A DNA stretch of 64,000 nucleotides from Acidicapsa acidisoli (GTDB lineage Bacteria > Acidobacteriota > Terriglobia > Terriglobales > Acidobacteriaceae): assembly GCF_025685625.1 (NCBI RefSeq), contig NZ_JAGSYI010000002.1, positions 1,842,828 to 1,906,827 of the forward strand, given 5' to 3'. The translations under genes and the position numbers were made by a program. This document shows positions 36,192 to 44,506 of this stretch, piece by piece (position 1 is the first letter of the stretch; the number at the start of each line of letters is the position of its first letter). The notes below the pieces were generated by a model that was given only the letters and a program-made list of their open reading frames with translations, did not search any database and was not told the origin of the DNA.

Positions 36192-37550
36192 TTACTTGTT
36201 GTCAATCGAATTCGGAGAAAAGACCGGTACAGCGACCTTTTGGCCGGAGACGATATGATTCGGATCTGTGATAGATGGATTGATTTTGATGATTTCTCTA
36301 AGTACTTCGGGCCGGCATTCCCCAAATCTTTCCGCACAGATTGAGGAAAGCGATTGGCCCTCGCGCACGGGAACCAAGCGCACACCTGCGCTTGCGCGCG
36401 GGGACTCAATCGCGGTCTTGGAACGTATCTGAGACCTCACACCGATTGACTTCGAAGAAGGAGCGGCAGCCTCACCTTTGGAGGCATCTTGCCGAGTGCT
36501 CGAAGCAACCGTTGGTAAAGTCGGGGCTGCGTTGGCACTAGCCGCGACGGTATTATCCAAAAAAAGAACCCTGTAATCCTGGTGAATCAGCCATCCAAAC
36601 AGCACAACAATCGCACATATTGCCAATGAAATAACTCCCAGACTGCCTCGCGAAAGCCTGGGGCGACTGATCGTCCGCGAGTGCACTCTTTGTGTTTTGC
36701 CGACCGATTCATCGTTCGGGGCAGACCCGCGCGTGCTCTTCGAATGGAGGCTAAGATCGCCAAGAACCTCTCGAATCATTTCTGCGTCGATTGTCTTGCG
36801 CTGAAGAGCACATGCCAGTGTTAGCGCATTGAAGCAAATATTGTTGATGTTCCGCGGTATTCCCTGACTTTCCCTGGCAATCAACGTCAATGCGACGTCA
36901 CTGAATATGGATTCGCTGGAGGAATGACCGGCGACTCTCAGCCTATGTTGGATATATTCGGCAGTCTCTTTGGATGATAATGGCTCCAAATATGCAAAAA
37001 TTGAAACCCTCTGGCGCAGTTGGAGTAGCTGTGGCTGAGCCAGCTTATCAGCCAGCTGCAACTGGCCCGAAAGGATGATGTGCATCAGCTTCTTGCTTGC
37101 CGTCTCAAAATTCGAAAGCATTCTTACTGCTTCCAATACGGAATCATCCAGGTTTTGCGCCTCGTCTATTACTACGATCAGCCGTTGTCCTGTGGCCGCC
37201 TGTTCTACCAAGACCTCGTTCAACAGCGTCTGTAACTCGACTAAGGTCCCGCTTGCCTCTTTAATACCGAGATCGATAAGCAGAGCGCGGACAAGATCGA
37301 CAGGAGTAGTAATCGTCTGAAAAAGAAACACCGTTCTGGCGGTATCCTTCATCCGACGCAGGGCTTCAAACAACAGTGTCGTTTTCCCCATACCGGGGTT
37401 TGCAGTCAGAGTTATGAATCCGAGGCCCGATTCAATCCCATATAACAACGACGCAAGAGCCTCCCGGTGCGTGGAACTGGCGTACAGATACCGTGGGTCC
37501 GGCGTGACACCGAAAGGCTGCTCGCGTAAGTTGAAATGGCGCAATACCAT
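36192..37550 (-). CDS. ExeA-type AAA ATPase with C-terminal transmembrane helix and LysM domain
   Basis: 452 residues from the ATG at 37550 (a frame back to 37700 lies inside the GumC gene). It begins MVLRHFNLREQPFGVTPDPRYLY as in ExeA/GspA ATPases. Walker A NPGMGKTT (51-58) and Walker B LIVVIDEAQNLD are intact. After the AAA lid comes a basic linker, one membrane helix (GVISLAICAIVVLFGWLIHQ) and a periplasmic tail ending in a LysM-like murein-binding domain (VREGQSLSSICAERFG to KINPSITDPNHIVSGQKVAVP). This would place an ATPase in the cytoplasm tethered to peptidoglycan. Seven bases separate it from GumC; likely part of the EPS export envelope complex. Confidence 0.9.
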   Translation of the reverse strand: MVLRHFNLREQPFGVTPDPRYLYASSTHREALASLLYGIESGLGFITLTANPGMGKTTLLFEALRRMKDTARTVFLFQTITTPVDLVRALLIDLGIKEASGTLVELQTLLNEVLVEQAATGQRLIVVIDEAQNLDDSVLEAVRMLSNFETASKKLMHIILSGQLQLADKLAQPQLLQLRQRVSIFAYLEPLSSKETAEYIQHRLRVAGHSSSESIFSDVALTLIARESQGIPRNINNICFNALTLACALQRKTIDAEMIREVLGDLSLHSKSTRGSAPNDESVGKTQRVHSRTISRPRLSRGSLGVISLAICAIVVLFGWLIHQDYRVLFLDNTVAASANAAPTLPTVASSTRQDASKGEAAAPSSKSIGVRSQIRSKTAIESPRASAGVRLVPVREGQSLSSICAERFGECRPEVLREIIKINPSITDPNHIVSGQKVAVPVFSPNSIDNK

Positions 37551-37557
37551 GGAAACG

Positions 37558-39054
37558 CTATGCCGTTCTCTTGGAAATTGATACCACCACCGGGATTCCC
37601 AGTATGTCCACGATCTCTGCCGGTGTGTGGAAGGATGAATCGAAGTAGTCCACCGCATAGGCTGTAGTGATGCTGACGAATACCGCTCCAGCGAATGCAA
37701 GCAGAATTACCGCAAACGGACTGAGCACAGGCAGCACGGGTATCGAAGGCGGAGTCGCGATAGCTACGTTTTCGATCCTGGTCTTGTCAAGGGCATCGGA
37801 GGTTCGCTCCTGCTCCCGCTTCGATAGGTACAACAGGTAGTTTTCTTCGTTTGCCTTCTGTTCGCGAACCAAATCGGATTGATCCAGTCCCTTTTCAGCC
37901 AGTTGGACCATCTGGGATTGCATGTTTGCAACGCTTGCCTTATTGGCTGCTAAACTGGCTTGTTGGGCAGCAAGATCAGCCTGCGACTTGGCCAGATCTT
38001 CCCTGAGCAACTCATACGTCGGATCGACATTCGAATCTTCCGTGACATATTTGGTTTGCTCAGCCTTTTCAAACGCGGCCTTTGTCTCAGCCAACTCACG
38101 ATCCGCCTCTTGAACGAGGGGATAGCTTGGGTCGTATTTCAATAGCAACTGGCTTCGCTTCGTCTCAGCGGCAAGAAGGCTGGCTCCGAGCTGTTGAAGA
38201 AGCAGATCGGCAGGACTAGACGCCAACTGTGTGGTCGAACGCTGTGGCGTCATCTTCATCTGTTCCTGATCACTCTGAATTCGCTTCTGATCCGCAGCGA
38301 TTGCCTCCTCCGTCGCGTGAACCTTGCCGATAAAGTTGGCCAGTTGAAGATCCAGGTCGGTTCGCTGGAGGTCCGGTGCAACTGATCCGGGGGTCTGTAC
38401 GAAGTCCCGAAGGCGCGCTTCGGATTCCGCCAGAGCCTTCTTGTATCTCTCCGTCTCGCCGGAAAAGAATTCGTACGATCCTGCCGGCCGATGAACCTCG
38501 GCATGCTTCTCCAGATACAAAGTGCTCAGCGAATTCAGGACTGCATAGGAGAGTTTCGGGTCATTTGAGCTATACGAGACATTAATGATGTCCGCCTTCG
38601 TAGACGGCTTTACTTTGATCTTTCGTGCAAGTGTCTTAACGGCTTGAGCGACGTCGTAGGCTTCATCTCGCTTGGGTTGAAATATGTCGAGAAGCGAGGC
38701 CTTGTGAGCCTGAAGATTGTTAGCAAGAACCACCTTCTCCAAGACGTCCTGGCTTAGGAGCAACTCTGCTTCCGAGTTGATTTCTTCTTCGGCAACTGCG
38801 AGCGGCTGCGTGATCGTCTGATTCGACGCCCCCGCAGTGACAAGAGAGTCGATCCGTTCGCGGTTGACAAAGATCGCCATCTGGGATCGGAACTTATAGA
38901 ACAGAAGAAGTCCAATCGGGGTAATTCCAACAAAAACCACGAGGAGCGTTATAAGGAGTAGCCTCTTTCGACGAAACAATGGCGCTGCCAGTTCTCGAAG
39001 CGAGAAGTCCTCGGCCCCTTCGTTGATTGATTTTCCTGCATTCGTCTTAGGCAT
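37558..39054 (-). CDS. GumC/Wzz-family chain-length and export co-polymerase (no kinase domain)
   Basis: 498 residues. N-terminal membrane helix at about 33-55 (RLLLITLLVVFVGITPIGLLLFYKF), a long periplasmic alpha-helical coiled-coil region with NVSYSSNDPKLSYAVLNSLSTLYLEKH and QASLAANKASVANMQSQMVQLAEKGLDQSDL, and a second helix near the C-terminus (LSPFAVILLAFAGAVFVSITTAYAVDYF). It ends shortly after, SISKRTA, without the kinase that some Wzc proteins carry. Start ATG with AGAGG upstream. It works with the Wza channel and the CpsD-like protein to set polymer length. Confidence 0.92.
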   Translation of the reverse strand: MPKTNAGKSINEGAEDFSLRELAAPLFRRKRLLLITLLVVFVGITPIGLLLFYKFRSQMAIFVNRERIDSLVTAGASNQTITQPLAVAEEEINSEAELLLSQDVLEKVVLANNLQAHKASLLDIFQPKRDEAYDVAQAVKTLARKIKVKPSTKADIINVSYSSNDPKLSYAVLNSLSTLYLEKHAEVHRPAGSYEFFSGETERYKKALAESEARLRDFVQTPGSVAPDLQRTDLDLQLANFIGKVHATEEAIAADQKRIQSDQEQMKMTPQRSTTQLASSPADLLLQQLGASLLAAETKRSQLLLKYDPSYPLVQEADRELAETKAAFEKAEQTKYVTEDSNVDPTYELLREDLAKSQADLAAQQASLAANKASVANMQSQMVQLAEKGLDQSDLVREQKANEENYLLYLSKREQERTSDALDKTRIENVAIATPPSIPVLPVLSPFAVILLAFAGAVFVSITTAYAVDYFDSSFHTPAEIVDILGIPVVVSISKRTA

Positions 39055-39126
39055 CTTTTAACCTCTTTTCAATCATGAGTTGAACTGGCAGTACATCGTC
39101 TGGCTAACAAGCGATGCTCTAAATCG

Positions 39127-39822
39127 CTACGGAGTGAGGTACGAACCACCGACGGCTGTCAGGGTGTAAGGAACATACTTTCGGAAGCTGGAAATAAACT
39201 TTTCCGGCACGTAAACCATGTCGCCAGGCTGGATCATTGCGTCTTCGTTGACGTGTTTACCGCGAAGAATATCGCTCAGATTGACCTTCTTCACTTCAAC
39301 CCAGTTTGTGGAGGTTCGGTGGAAGAGGAACACCTGAGTCTTGGCGGTTTGCATCGTCATGCCACCCGCTACTGCGATGGCCTCCGCAACCGTGATATCG
39401 GAGCGTAACTCGTATTGTCCGGGCTTGCCCACCTGACCTGAAACGGTAAAGAAGGGCTTTTGAAAGTCCTGGATATCAACATCTACCACCGGCTCATGAA
39501 GGATACCCGTGTAGGCTTTCTTGACCGCAAGAGCGAGTTCGGGAGCAGTCAGACCTTGAGCGTAGACACTTCCGGCGTTCTGCAAATTGATATAGCCATC
39601 AGGTTGGACGGTTACTGTCTGATTGAGTTCCGGCGTCAATGGGAATGTGAGCAGAAGGACGTCCTCTCGCTGCAAAGCATAGCGCGGGTGTCGCTCTTCG
39701 AGTGTTGGGCCGGAGCCTTGTGGGGCTTGTCCCGCCGCCTGATGCCGCCCCGAGACAATGAGCATGCATGTTAGAAACGACGCATAGATCAACGTCCGAC
39801 TGAGTGCCTTGGTCCTGACCAT
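39127..39822 (-). CDS. Polysaccharide export protein (Wza/GumB family, short form)
   Basis: 231 residues with a signal peptide (LIYASFLTCMLIVSGRHQAAGQ), AAGGAG seven bases before the ATG. The Poly_export domain YALQREDVLLLTFPLTPELNQTVTVQPDGYINLQNAGSVYAQGLT and a SLBB domain (FFTVSGQVGKPGQYELRSDITVAEAIAVAGG) are clear; it ends DMVYVPEKFISSFRKYVPYTL with a C-terminal helix. Full-length Wza (about 370 residues) forms an outer-membrane channel through a C-terminal helix; this GumB-like short protein may need a separate outer-membrane porin, not seen here. No lipobox cysteine is visible. Confidence 0.92.
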   Translation of the reverse strand: MVRTKALSRTLIYASFLTCMLIVSGRHQAAGQAPQGSGPTLEERHPRYALQREDVLLLTFPLTPELNQTVTVQPDGYINLQNAGSVYAQGLTAPELALAVKKAYTGILHEPVVDVDIQDFQKPFFTVSGQVGKPGQYELRSDITVAEAIAVAGGMTMQTAKTQVFLFHRTSTNWVEVKKVNLSDILRGKHVNEDAMIQPGDMVYVPEKFISSFRKYVPYTLTAVGGSYLTP

Positions 39823-39881
39823 AAATTACTCCTTGCTTCGTCCAGACTTGTTGAGGCTCATGAGCCCAACGGATTTCTTTC

Positions 39882-40421
39882 TTAAGCGGCGCGCATGCTT
39901 ACCGGCTCAACATCTTGCCTTGAAACACTTACGGCAAGCGACTTGTGAATCATTTCAATTGAGATCATCAATCGCGATACTGAATTGGTGCGGATCAGTC
40001 TACCTTCCACGCCAGTGAGCGCTCCTCTGACGACCCGTACGAGGTCTCCCTCCTCCAGATACGGAAGAACAGAGTATTCCACTCCCTGAGCGAGCACCAT
40101 ACGAATATCGTCGATCTGCTGGTCGGGAATCGGAAGCGGTCCGGTGTGATTTCCTACGAAGCCAACAATTCCAGGGGTTTTCAGAATTTGCAAACGGTTG
40201 TCGTGGAACTTGTTCATGCGCACAAACAAATAGCCGCTGAAAAGCGGGACGGAAACATTCCGCTTGCGGTCGCTCCATTGACGGAGCTCAGATTTGAGCG
40301 GCAGAAAATGAGGAACACCAAGTGAATCGAGCACCGATGCTGCGACCTTCTCTTGCCGCGAGCGCGTCCACACCGCGAACCATTTGGAGTCGGGCAGACA
40401 ATTGTCGATATCGCAATGCAT
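39882..40421 (-). CDS. NusG/RfaH-like transcription antiterminator (UpxY type)
   Basis: 179 residues from the ATG at 40421, with GGAGGAGATGTC upstream (a frame to 40487 is possible). Starts with the NGN domain pattern WFAVWTRSRQEKVAASVLDSLGV, then FLPLKSELRQWSDRKRNVSVPLFSGYLFVRM (NusG Phe-Pro-x-YLF), and a KOW-like SMALL domain EGDLVRVVRGALTGVEGRLIR. Specialised NusG paralogues at the head of long EPS operons prevent premature termination and help elongation of the operon behind them. It is the first gene of this locus, and the DNA before it could hold its recruitment element. Confidence 0.93.
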   Translation of the reverse strand: MHCDIDNCLPDSKWFAVWTRSRQEKVAASVLDSLGVPHFLPLKSELRQWSDRKRNVSVPLFSGYLFVRMNKFHDNRLQILKTPGIVGFVGNHTGPLPIPDQQIDDIRMVLAQGVEYSVLPYLEEGDLVRVVRGALTGVEGRLIRTNSVSRLMISIEMIHKSLAVSVSRQDVEPVSMRAA

Positions 40422-40719
40422 GACATCTCCTCCCGAGTAAGAAGAGTTTCTTGAAGCACTACCATCGAGTTTGAAGCCACTTAGCACAGCTTCGCCCTCT
40501 CGGTCCCAAAATAGGCATCCGATTTCAATGGGACCTATGCCCCAATCATTGATAGCTCAAGTAGCGAGAATCAATTCCCTAGTATTGCCCGAGTCTTTCA
40601 TTAAGCCCAATGAATGTCGACTCGACTTCCGCATGATTCCATTTACAACCTTTGGGTCAAACCGCGACAACCAATGCTCAACGAAATTACAGCGGCCATC
40701 GCTTGCATGAAGCTTCCAA
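40422..40719 (-). other. Intergenic leader region of EPS locus
   Basis: About 300 bp between the PilZ gene end and the UpxY start, on the strand of the EPS genes. It contains the pseudoknot-like element above; no further coding frame or clear terminator was seen. The EPS promoter probably lies here or beyond the PilZ gene. Confidence 0.5.
40502..40541 (-). promoter_or_regulatory. Pseudoknot-like element in UpxY leader
   Basis: GGTCCCA (40502-40508) pairs with TGGGACC (40529-40535), and GGCAT (40514-40518) pairs with ATGCC (40537-40541), interleaved as an H-type pseudoknot of 7 and 5 bp. It lies 80-120 bases upstream of the UpxY start codon, where a leader RNA would be transcribed. Function is inference. 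Confidence 0.4.
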
Positions 40720-41070
40720 TCACTTGAGAACATGGCCAGTAAGATGATCGTCGTCAAAGACGCCTTGTACTCCAAATCCCTTGGTTCCAGGTTGGTCCAT
40801 TACACGTGTAACTATTCCGGTACATTCGATTCGAAGTTCATCACCGCTCATATCCGGTGAAGGAAGGAGAATCTCGATTCGCACCTCGGTTCCGACAGGC
40901 GGGTATTTAGTGCACAGAATCAATGCCCCATCCAGCGCCACGTCGCTCGTGAACCCTCCCTCCGTATGTTCCTTCCCGTCGCTCCAGTGGAAGATTACGG
41001 GCAGCTGCAGCTTGTACCGAATTGCAGCTCTGCGCTGAACGACGCGCTCGAGAATTGGACCGGGCCTCAT
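40720..41070 (-). CDS. PilZ-domain c-di-GMP-binding protein
   Basis: 116 residues from the ATG at 41070; an in-frame TTG start at 41109 would add 13 residues, and neither has a strong Shine-Dalgarno. RRAAIRYKLQLPVIF gives the PilZ RxxxR motif, and SDVALDGALI stands for the (D/N)xSxxG motif, with Ala in the Ser position. The rest is a single PilZ beta barrel (GTEVRIEILLPS, IECTGIVTRVMDQPGTKGFGVQ). Single-domain PilZ proteins transmit c-di-GMP signals to exopolysaccharide or motility machinery. It lies just upstream of the EPS locus and on its strand, so control of EPS production is a fair guess. Weakened motif makes binding uncertain. Confidence 0.82.
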   Translation of the reverse strand: MRPGPILERVVQRRAAIRYKLQLPVIFHWSDGKEHTEGGFTSDVALDGALILCTKYPPVGTEVRIEILLPSPDMSGDELRIECTGIVTRVMDQPGTKGFGVQGVFDDDHLTGHVLK

Positions 41071-41509
41071 AGTGTAGTTGATACTAGGGTGCAGCGAGCA
41101 GTATCTCAAGTCGCCGAAAGTTTGATAATTGCATGAGAGGATTTACCCTGAGGCTACGGGCATCTTTCTCTATTGATCTGCTGTGGTGATAAAAGGAAGC
41201 GGTCAACGAAGGAGATGGTTTCTCGTGCGATAATAGAGACGAAAGTACTCGTTTCCGAAAATTAATGGTTGCAAAATCTTAAAGTCACGGTAGAGTTGAA
41301 GTGTACTTCCTTCGCTTTGCGTCATGCATCCAAGCTGCCGAGTATAAGGCATTGGTGCTAATCATTGTCTGATTCAGCTACAGTGACGTCCCCCGCTTAC
41401 TGGCAGAAGCTGAATTTTGCTCCCTTGAGAGTTGCGACTATCGTGGCAGGTCAGTTGCCTTGCTTGCTCAAAGTCACTGTGCTCGCTGGAGCAGAAGGAG
41501 AATTCTGAC
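41071..41509. other. Divergent intergenic region, PilZ / LuxR regulator
   Basis: About 440 bp between divergent genes. No gene or clear structure seen; likely contains both promoters. Frames reaching 41432 exist but the LuxR gene start is better placed at 41510. Confidence 0.5.
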
Positions 41510-42325
41510 TTGCATAAGCCCTCTTCAAATTCGCAGGACCATACGATCTCAAATAAGGCGGGGAGTATCTGGCGCTCGTCGGACGCACGGAAAGAAGAAA
41601 AGCTAGTAGCTTTTGCGCGCGAAGCGGGAGCCGCGTGTCGGATAGTGATTGTTGATCGCGACTCGATGAGCAGCGACCTTTTGGCGAACGCCCTTGTCCG
41701 CGAGCGCGGTTACGAGGCTGTCGCAATCCAAGCCGACGAACTCTTGTATTCGCTATCGTCGTCTGAAGTCGACCTAGTGGTGATAGGTGCAGAGGTCAAT
41801 TCGAAATCCGGGGACGCTTTCGAATTGGTAGAGACTCTATCTCAGGCCTATCCCAACGCCAATGCAGTGATCCTTCTCAACCAAACCTCCAATGAATCGG
41901 TCATTCAGGCGTTTCGTTCCGGGGCGCGCGGTGTGTTTTCCCGGCAACAGCCGATGGCTGAGTTCCTCGATTGTGTTGAGCATGTGAGGAAAGGCTTTAT
42001 CTGGGCAGGAAGAGAGCAGACAAACTCGCTCCTCCAAGCTTTGAAGAGCATTCCTGCACCTAATCCGTTCACGGCAGGCACCTCACCATCGCTTACCGCG
42101 AGGGAATTAGAGGTGGTGCAATACGCAGCAAAGGGCAAGACAAATAAGATAATTGCCAGCGAGTTGGGACTAAGTGAACATACCGTAAAGAATTATCTCT
42201 TCAGGGCATTTGAGAAATTGGGCGTTTCCAGTCGAGTCGAATTGCTCTTCTATCTGACACTCAAAGGGCATACGTTCAGTGCTTCCCGAATTGAAAGCGT
42301 CGATGAGACTCTCGTTGTCGAGTAA
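41510..42325 (+). CDS. LuxR/NarL-family regulator with degenerate receiver domain
   Basis: 271 residues from a TTG at 41510 preceded by AGAAGGAG nine bases before; a frame from 41432 lacks such a site. The central region has receiver-like IVIVDRDSMSSD and DLVVIGAEVNS, where the phosphoacceptor Asp of the usual strand (DLILLD) is Gly; the Lys of the last strand appears as Arg (GVFSRQQP). The C-terminal HTH is standard: LTARELEVVQYAAKGKTNKIIASELGLSEHTVKNYLFRAFEKLGV. So it is probably an orphan regulator not controlled by simple phosphotransfer. Divergent from the PilZ gene, so possibly a regulator of the EPS locus. Confidence 0.88.
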   Translation: MHKPSSNSQDHTISNKAGSIWRSSDARKEEKLVAFAREAGAACRIVIVDRDSMSSDLLANALVRERGYEAVAIQADELLYSLSSSEVDLVVIGAEVNSKSGDAFELVETLSQAYPNANAVILLNQTSNESVIQAFRSGARGVFSRQQPMAEFLDCVEHVRKGFIWAGREQTNSLLQALKSIPAPNPFTAGTSPSLTARELEVVQYAAKGKTNKIIASELGLSEHTVKNYLFRAFEKLGVSSRVELLFYLTLKGHTFSASRIESVDETLVVE

Positions 42326-42381
42326 TCAGGATAACGAGATCCCATGACGAAGCCGGTGATATCGCCTACATCGCTCGCTCC

Positions 42382-44235
42382 CTATCGGTGATGTCCACCA
42401 AAGATGCCTCCGGAATGGCCTCCTTTTTCAGAATGACCGTGGCCTGATTTTCCTCCCCCGCTCGAATATTTTGGTTCATGTCCGCCGCCGAAGGCATGGA
42501 AACCGCTCGATTTCGGCTGCTTTCCGGAATATCCGTCAAATCCCCGGCCTCCAAACCCGCCCGATGATCGATCGCTAAACTTGCCCCGTTGAAAGTCAGA
42601 CGCAGGCGCGCGATATGCCTGTTGCGGGGGATTGTAGACCGGGTTCGGCCTGGCTCCATAGCCGCCTCCAGGCGCGCTGCGAAAGCCCGATCCGTAGCCG
42701 AACCCAGGGTTCGGGCGGTCGTAATTCTGTATCCTGTTTGCTGGCGGTTCGACGCGGTTATAGGCCATCATGGGCGGATGAGCGTAGCCAGGTCCTTGCG
42801 ATGGGTTGCCGTGGTAATTGCCCTGTGTCGGCAGCCTTTCCCCATACCTGTCTGCGGGTCGGGCGTAGCTTAATCCGTTGGGCCGGTTGTTGGAATTCCA
42901 GCCGCGGTATCCGTGAGGGGATTCACCGGGCCGGCCAGAGTTGACTGGATTCTGGGGCCGGTAGAGGTTGTTCGAAGATCTCGCAGACATCGCTCCTCGG
43001 TTGAATGCGGCGCGGGGCCCTCCATGCGGCAGCCCCCAATCGGCAACGGTGTTACTGTGCGAATAGTAGGCTGAATTATGAAAAAGCAGCGAGTGCGTTA
43101 GCCAGTCCAGTCCCCAACCAAGCCATCCAAAGCTGGTGTGGCTAAAGGCGGACATAGCAATGCCCAAACCGTAGCGAATCGCGCCTGAGCCGAACGATGA
43201 GCCGAAGAATGATCCGAGAGCACCCCCAAGGGAAAATCCCCGATAGGGTTGGATCGGCTGCCCGTAGACGGTCCACGGATCGTATGCCGGAACATAGACC
43301 ACTTGCGGGTTGACCGGAGCTAACTGAATATAGCCCTGGTCGTAGTTCACCCCTTCCTGGGGAGTGCTCTGAAGGTTCCCAGCCGCCTCCGCGCGCTGAC
43401 GCATCACCTGCACCACGTCCAATACGTCTTGCGGCTGGTTGTAATAGGCGTTGCCCAGAGCGATGGTCCAACGAAGGTTCTGATCCATCTCTGCCAGGAC
43501 CTGTGGGAAGGCAGTCAGAGCTTTCAGGCTCGGGTCCCAGTTCTGCGAATCTGCTCCGGCAGCAATCTGATCGGGGGATGCGTAGCCCTGCGCCTGTCTC
43601 CAATGATCGGCGTCAACCACCTGCGCGGGATAGGTGGCCGCAGCCAACACTTGCGCGACGAGAGTATCCGGATAAAGGGCAATGGGTGCTACAAGTTGTT
43701 CCAATTGCTCGGTATTGAGTGCCTGCGCCGGCGGCTGCCCCCCTCCATAGGCTGGTTGCTGGTATTGGCCACCGATGTCTGGGTAGGATTGCGGAGGGTA
43801 CGAAGGCGATTGTCCGTATTGCCGCGGAGGCGCGTAAACCGGCGGCTGCTGTCCGTAGGGTTGTTGCTGCGGGTACGGCGGCTGCCCATATCCTGGTTGC
43901 TGATCGGGAGAGTATTGTGCCCCGTACGGATCATCCTGCGGCCACCCCTGTCCTGGCGGCATGGGCTGTTGCGCGAGTAGTGTACCTTGTCCCGAGGAAA
44001 ACAGAATGAGCAGCAACACAGGCGCGATGTAGCGTCGCGGTTGTTTCCTCACGCTTTCAGATCTGCTGCGTTTGCCAGAAGAATTACGAAGAAGTAGATC
44101 CGGCGGCTCGCTCCAAACGATCTGATCAGTCTGGTCAATCATCGGCTCAATTGGATACTTTGGCAGGCAAGAAGAGCTGGCAAAACGCGTTAAGCGCCGG
44201 TGTGCTTGGGATTCCATCTTCCCTCTCAGTGGCAC
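42382..44235 (-). CDS. DUF3300-domain secreted protein with Gly/Pro/His-rich tail
   Basis: 617 residues from a GTG at 44235; the ATG at 44217 (GAGAGG just before) is the alternative. An unusually long N-terminal part (about 65 residues) precedes a single hydrophobic helix (YIAPVLLLILFSSGQGTLLA) then a Pro/Gln/Tyr-rich linker (PYPQQQPYGQQP). The DUF3300 domain is clear: LEQLVAPIALYPDTLVAQVLAAATYPAQVV, then PQVVYVPAYDPWTVYG. The C-terminus is low-complexity Gly/Asn/Tyr/Pro and ends in a His/Gly/Lys-rich stretch (GHGHSEKGGHSGGIFGGHHR) that may bind metal. DUF3300 proteins have no defined role. Confidence 0.88.
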   Translation of the reverse strand: MPLRGKMESQAHRRLTRFASSSCLPKYPIEPMIDQTDQIVWSEPPDLLLRNSSGKRSRSESVRKQPRRYIAPVLLLILFSSGQGTLLAQQPMPPGQGWPQDDPYGAQYSPDQQPGYGQPPYPQQQPYGQQPPVYAPPRQYGQSPSYPPQSYPDIGGQYQQPAYGGGQPPAQALNTEQLEQLVAPIALYPDTLVAQVLAAATYPAQVVDADHWRQAQGYASPDQIAAGADSQNWDPSLKALTAFPQVLAEMDQNLRWTIALGNAYYNQPQDVLDVVQVMRQRAEAAGNLQSTPQEGVNYDQGYIQLAPVNPQVVYVPAYDPWTVYGQPIQPYRGFSLGGALGSFFGSSFGSGAIRYGLGIAMSAFSHTSFGWLGWGLDWLTHSLLFHNSAYYSHSNTVADWGLPHGGPRAAFNRGAMSARSSNNLYRPQNPVNSGRPGESPHGYRGWNSNNRPNGLSYARPADRYGERLPTQGNYHGNPSQGPGYAHPPMMAYNRVEPPANRIQNYDRPNPGFGYGSGFRSAPGGGYGARPNPVYNPPQQAYRAPASDFQRGKFSDRSSGGFGGRGFDGYSGKQPKSSGFHAFGGGHEPKYSSGGGKSGHGHSEKGGHSGGIFGGHHR

Positions 44236-44270
44236 GCGTTACCTCAAATCGAGGAAACCGGCGCGCCAAC

Positions 44271-44303
44271 GACCGTCGCAACTTGCTTTTGCTAGCGACG
44301 GTC
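44271..44303. repeat. 9-bp perfect inverted repeat upstream of DUF3300 gene
   Basis: GACCGTCGC and GCGACGGTC with a 15-nt spacer lie 36-68 bp before the DUF3300 start. No T-tract follows in either direction, so it may be an operator or leader hairpin rather than a terminator of the ABC/M1 operon, whose stop is over 200 bp away. Confidence 0.45.
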
Positions 44304-44506
44304 TAATACCAAAACGCTTCGTCGTGCTCCTTTCCGTCGGGCGTCAGAGCAAACGCGGTCGGAAAGCGAAGAGCGGTTGCCTAGCGTGAACCCGGATTTC
44401 CTCCATTAGTTCCGGGAAAACGGTTCGATTTTCTCGAAATTCTTGCGATCCAGAAGCGCCAAGCCCGGCGCCTTGGACGCCGTTCGTTCCCGGCAATCCG
44501 AGAAAT

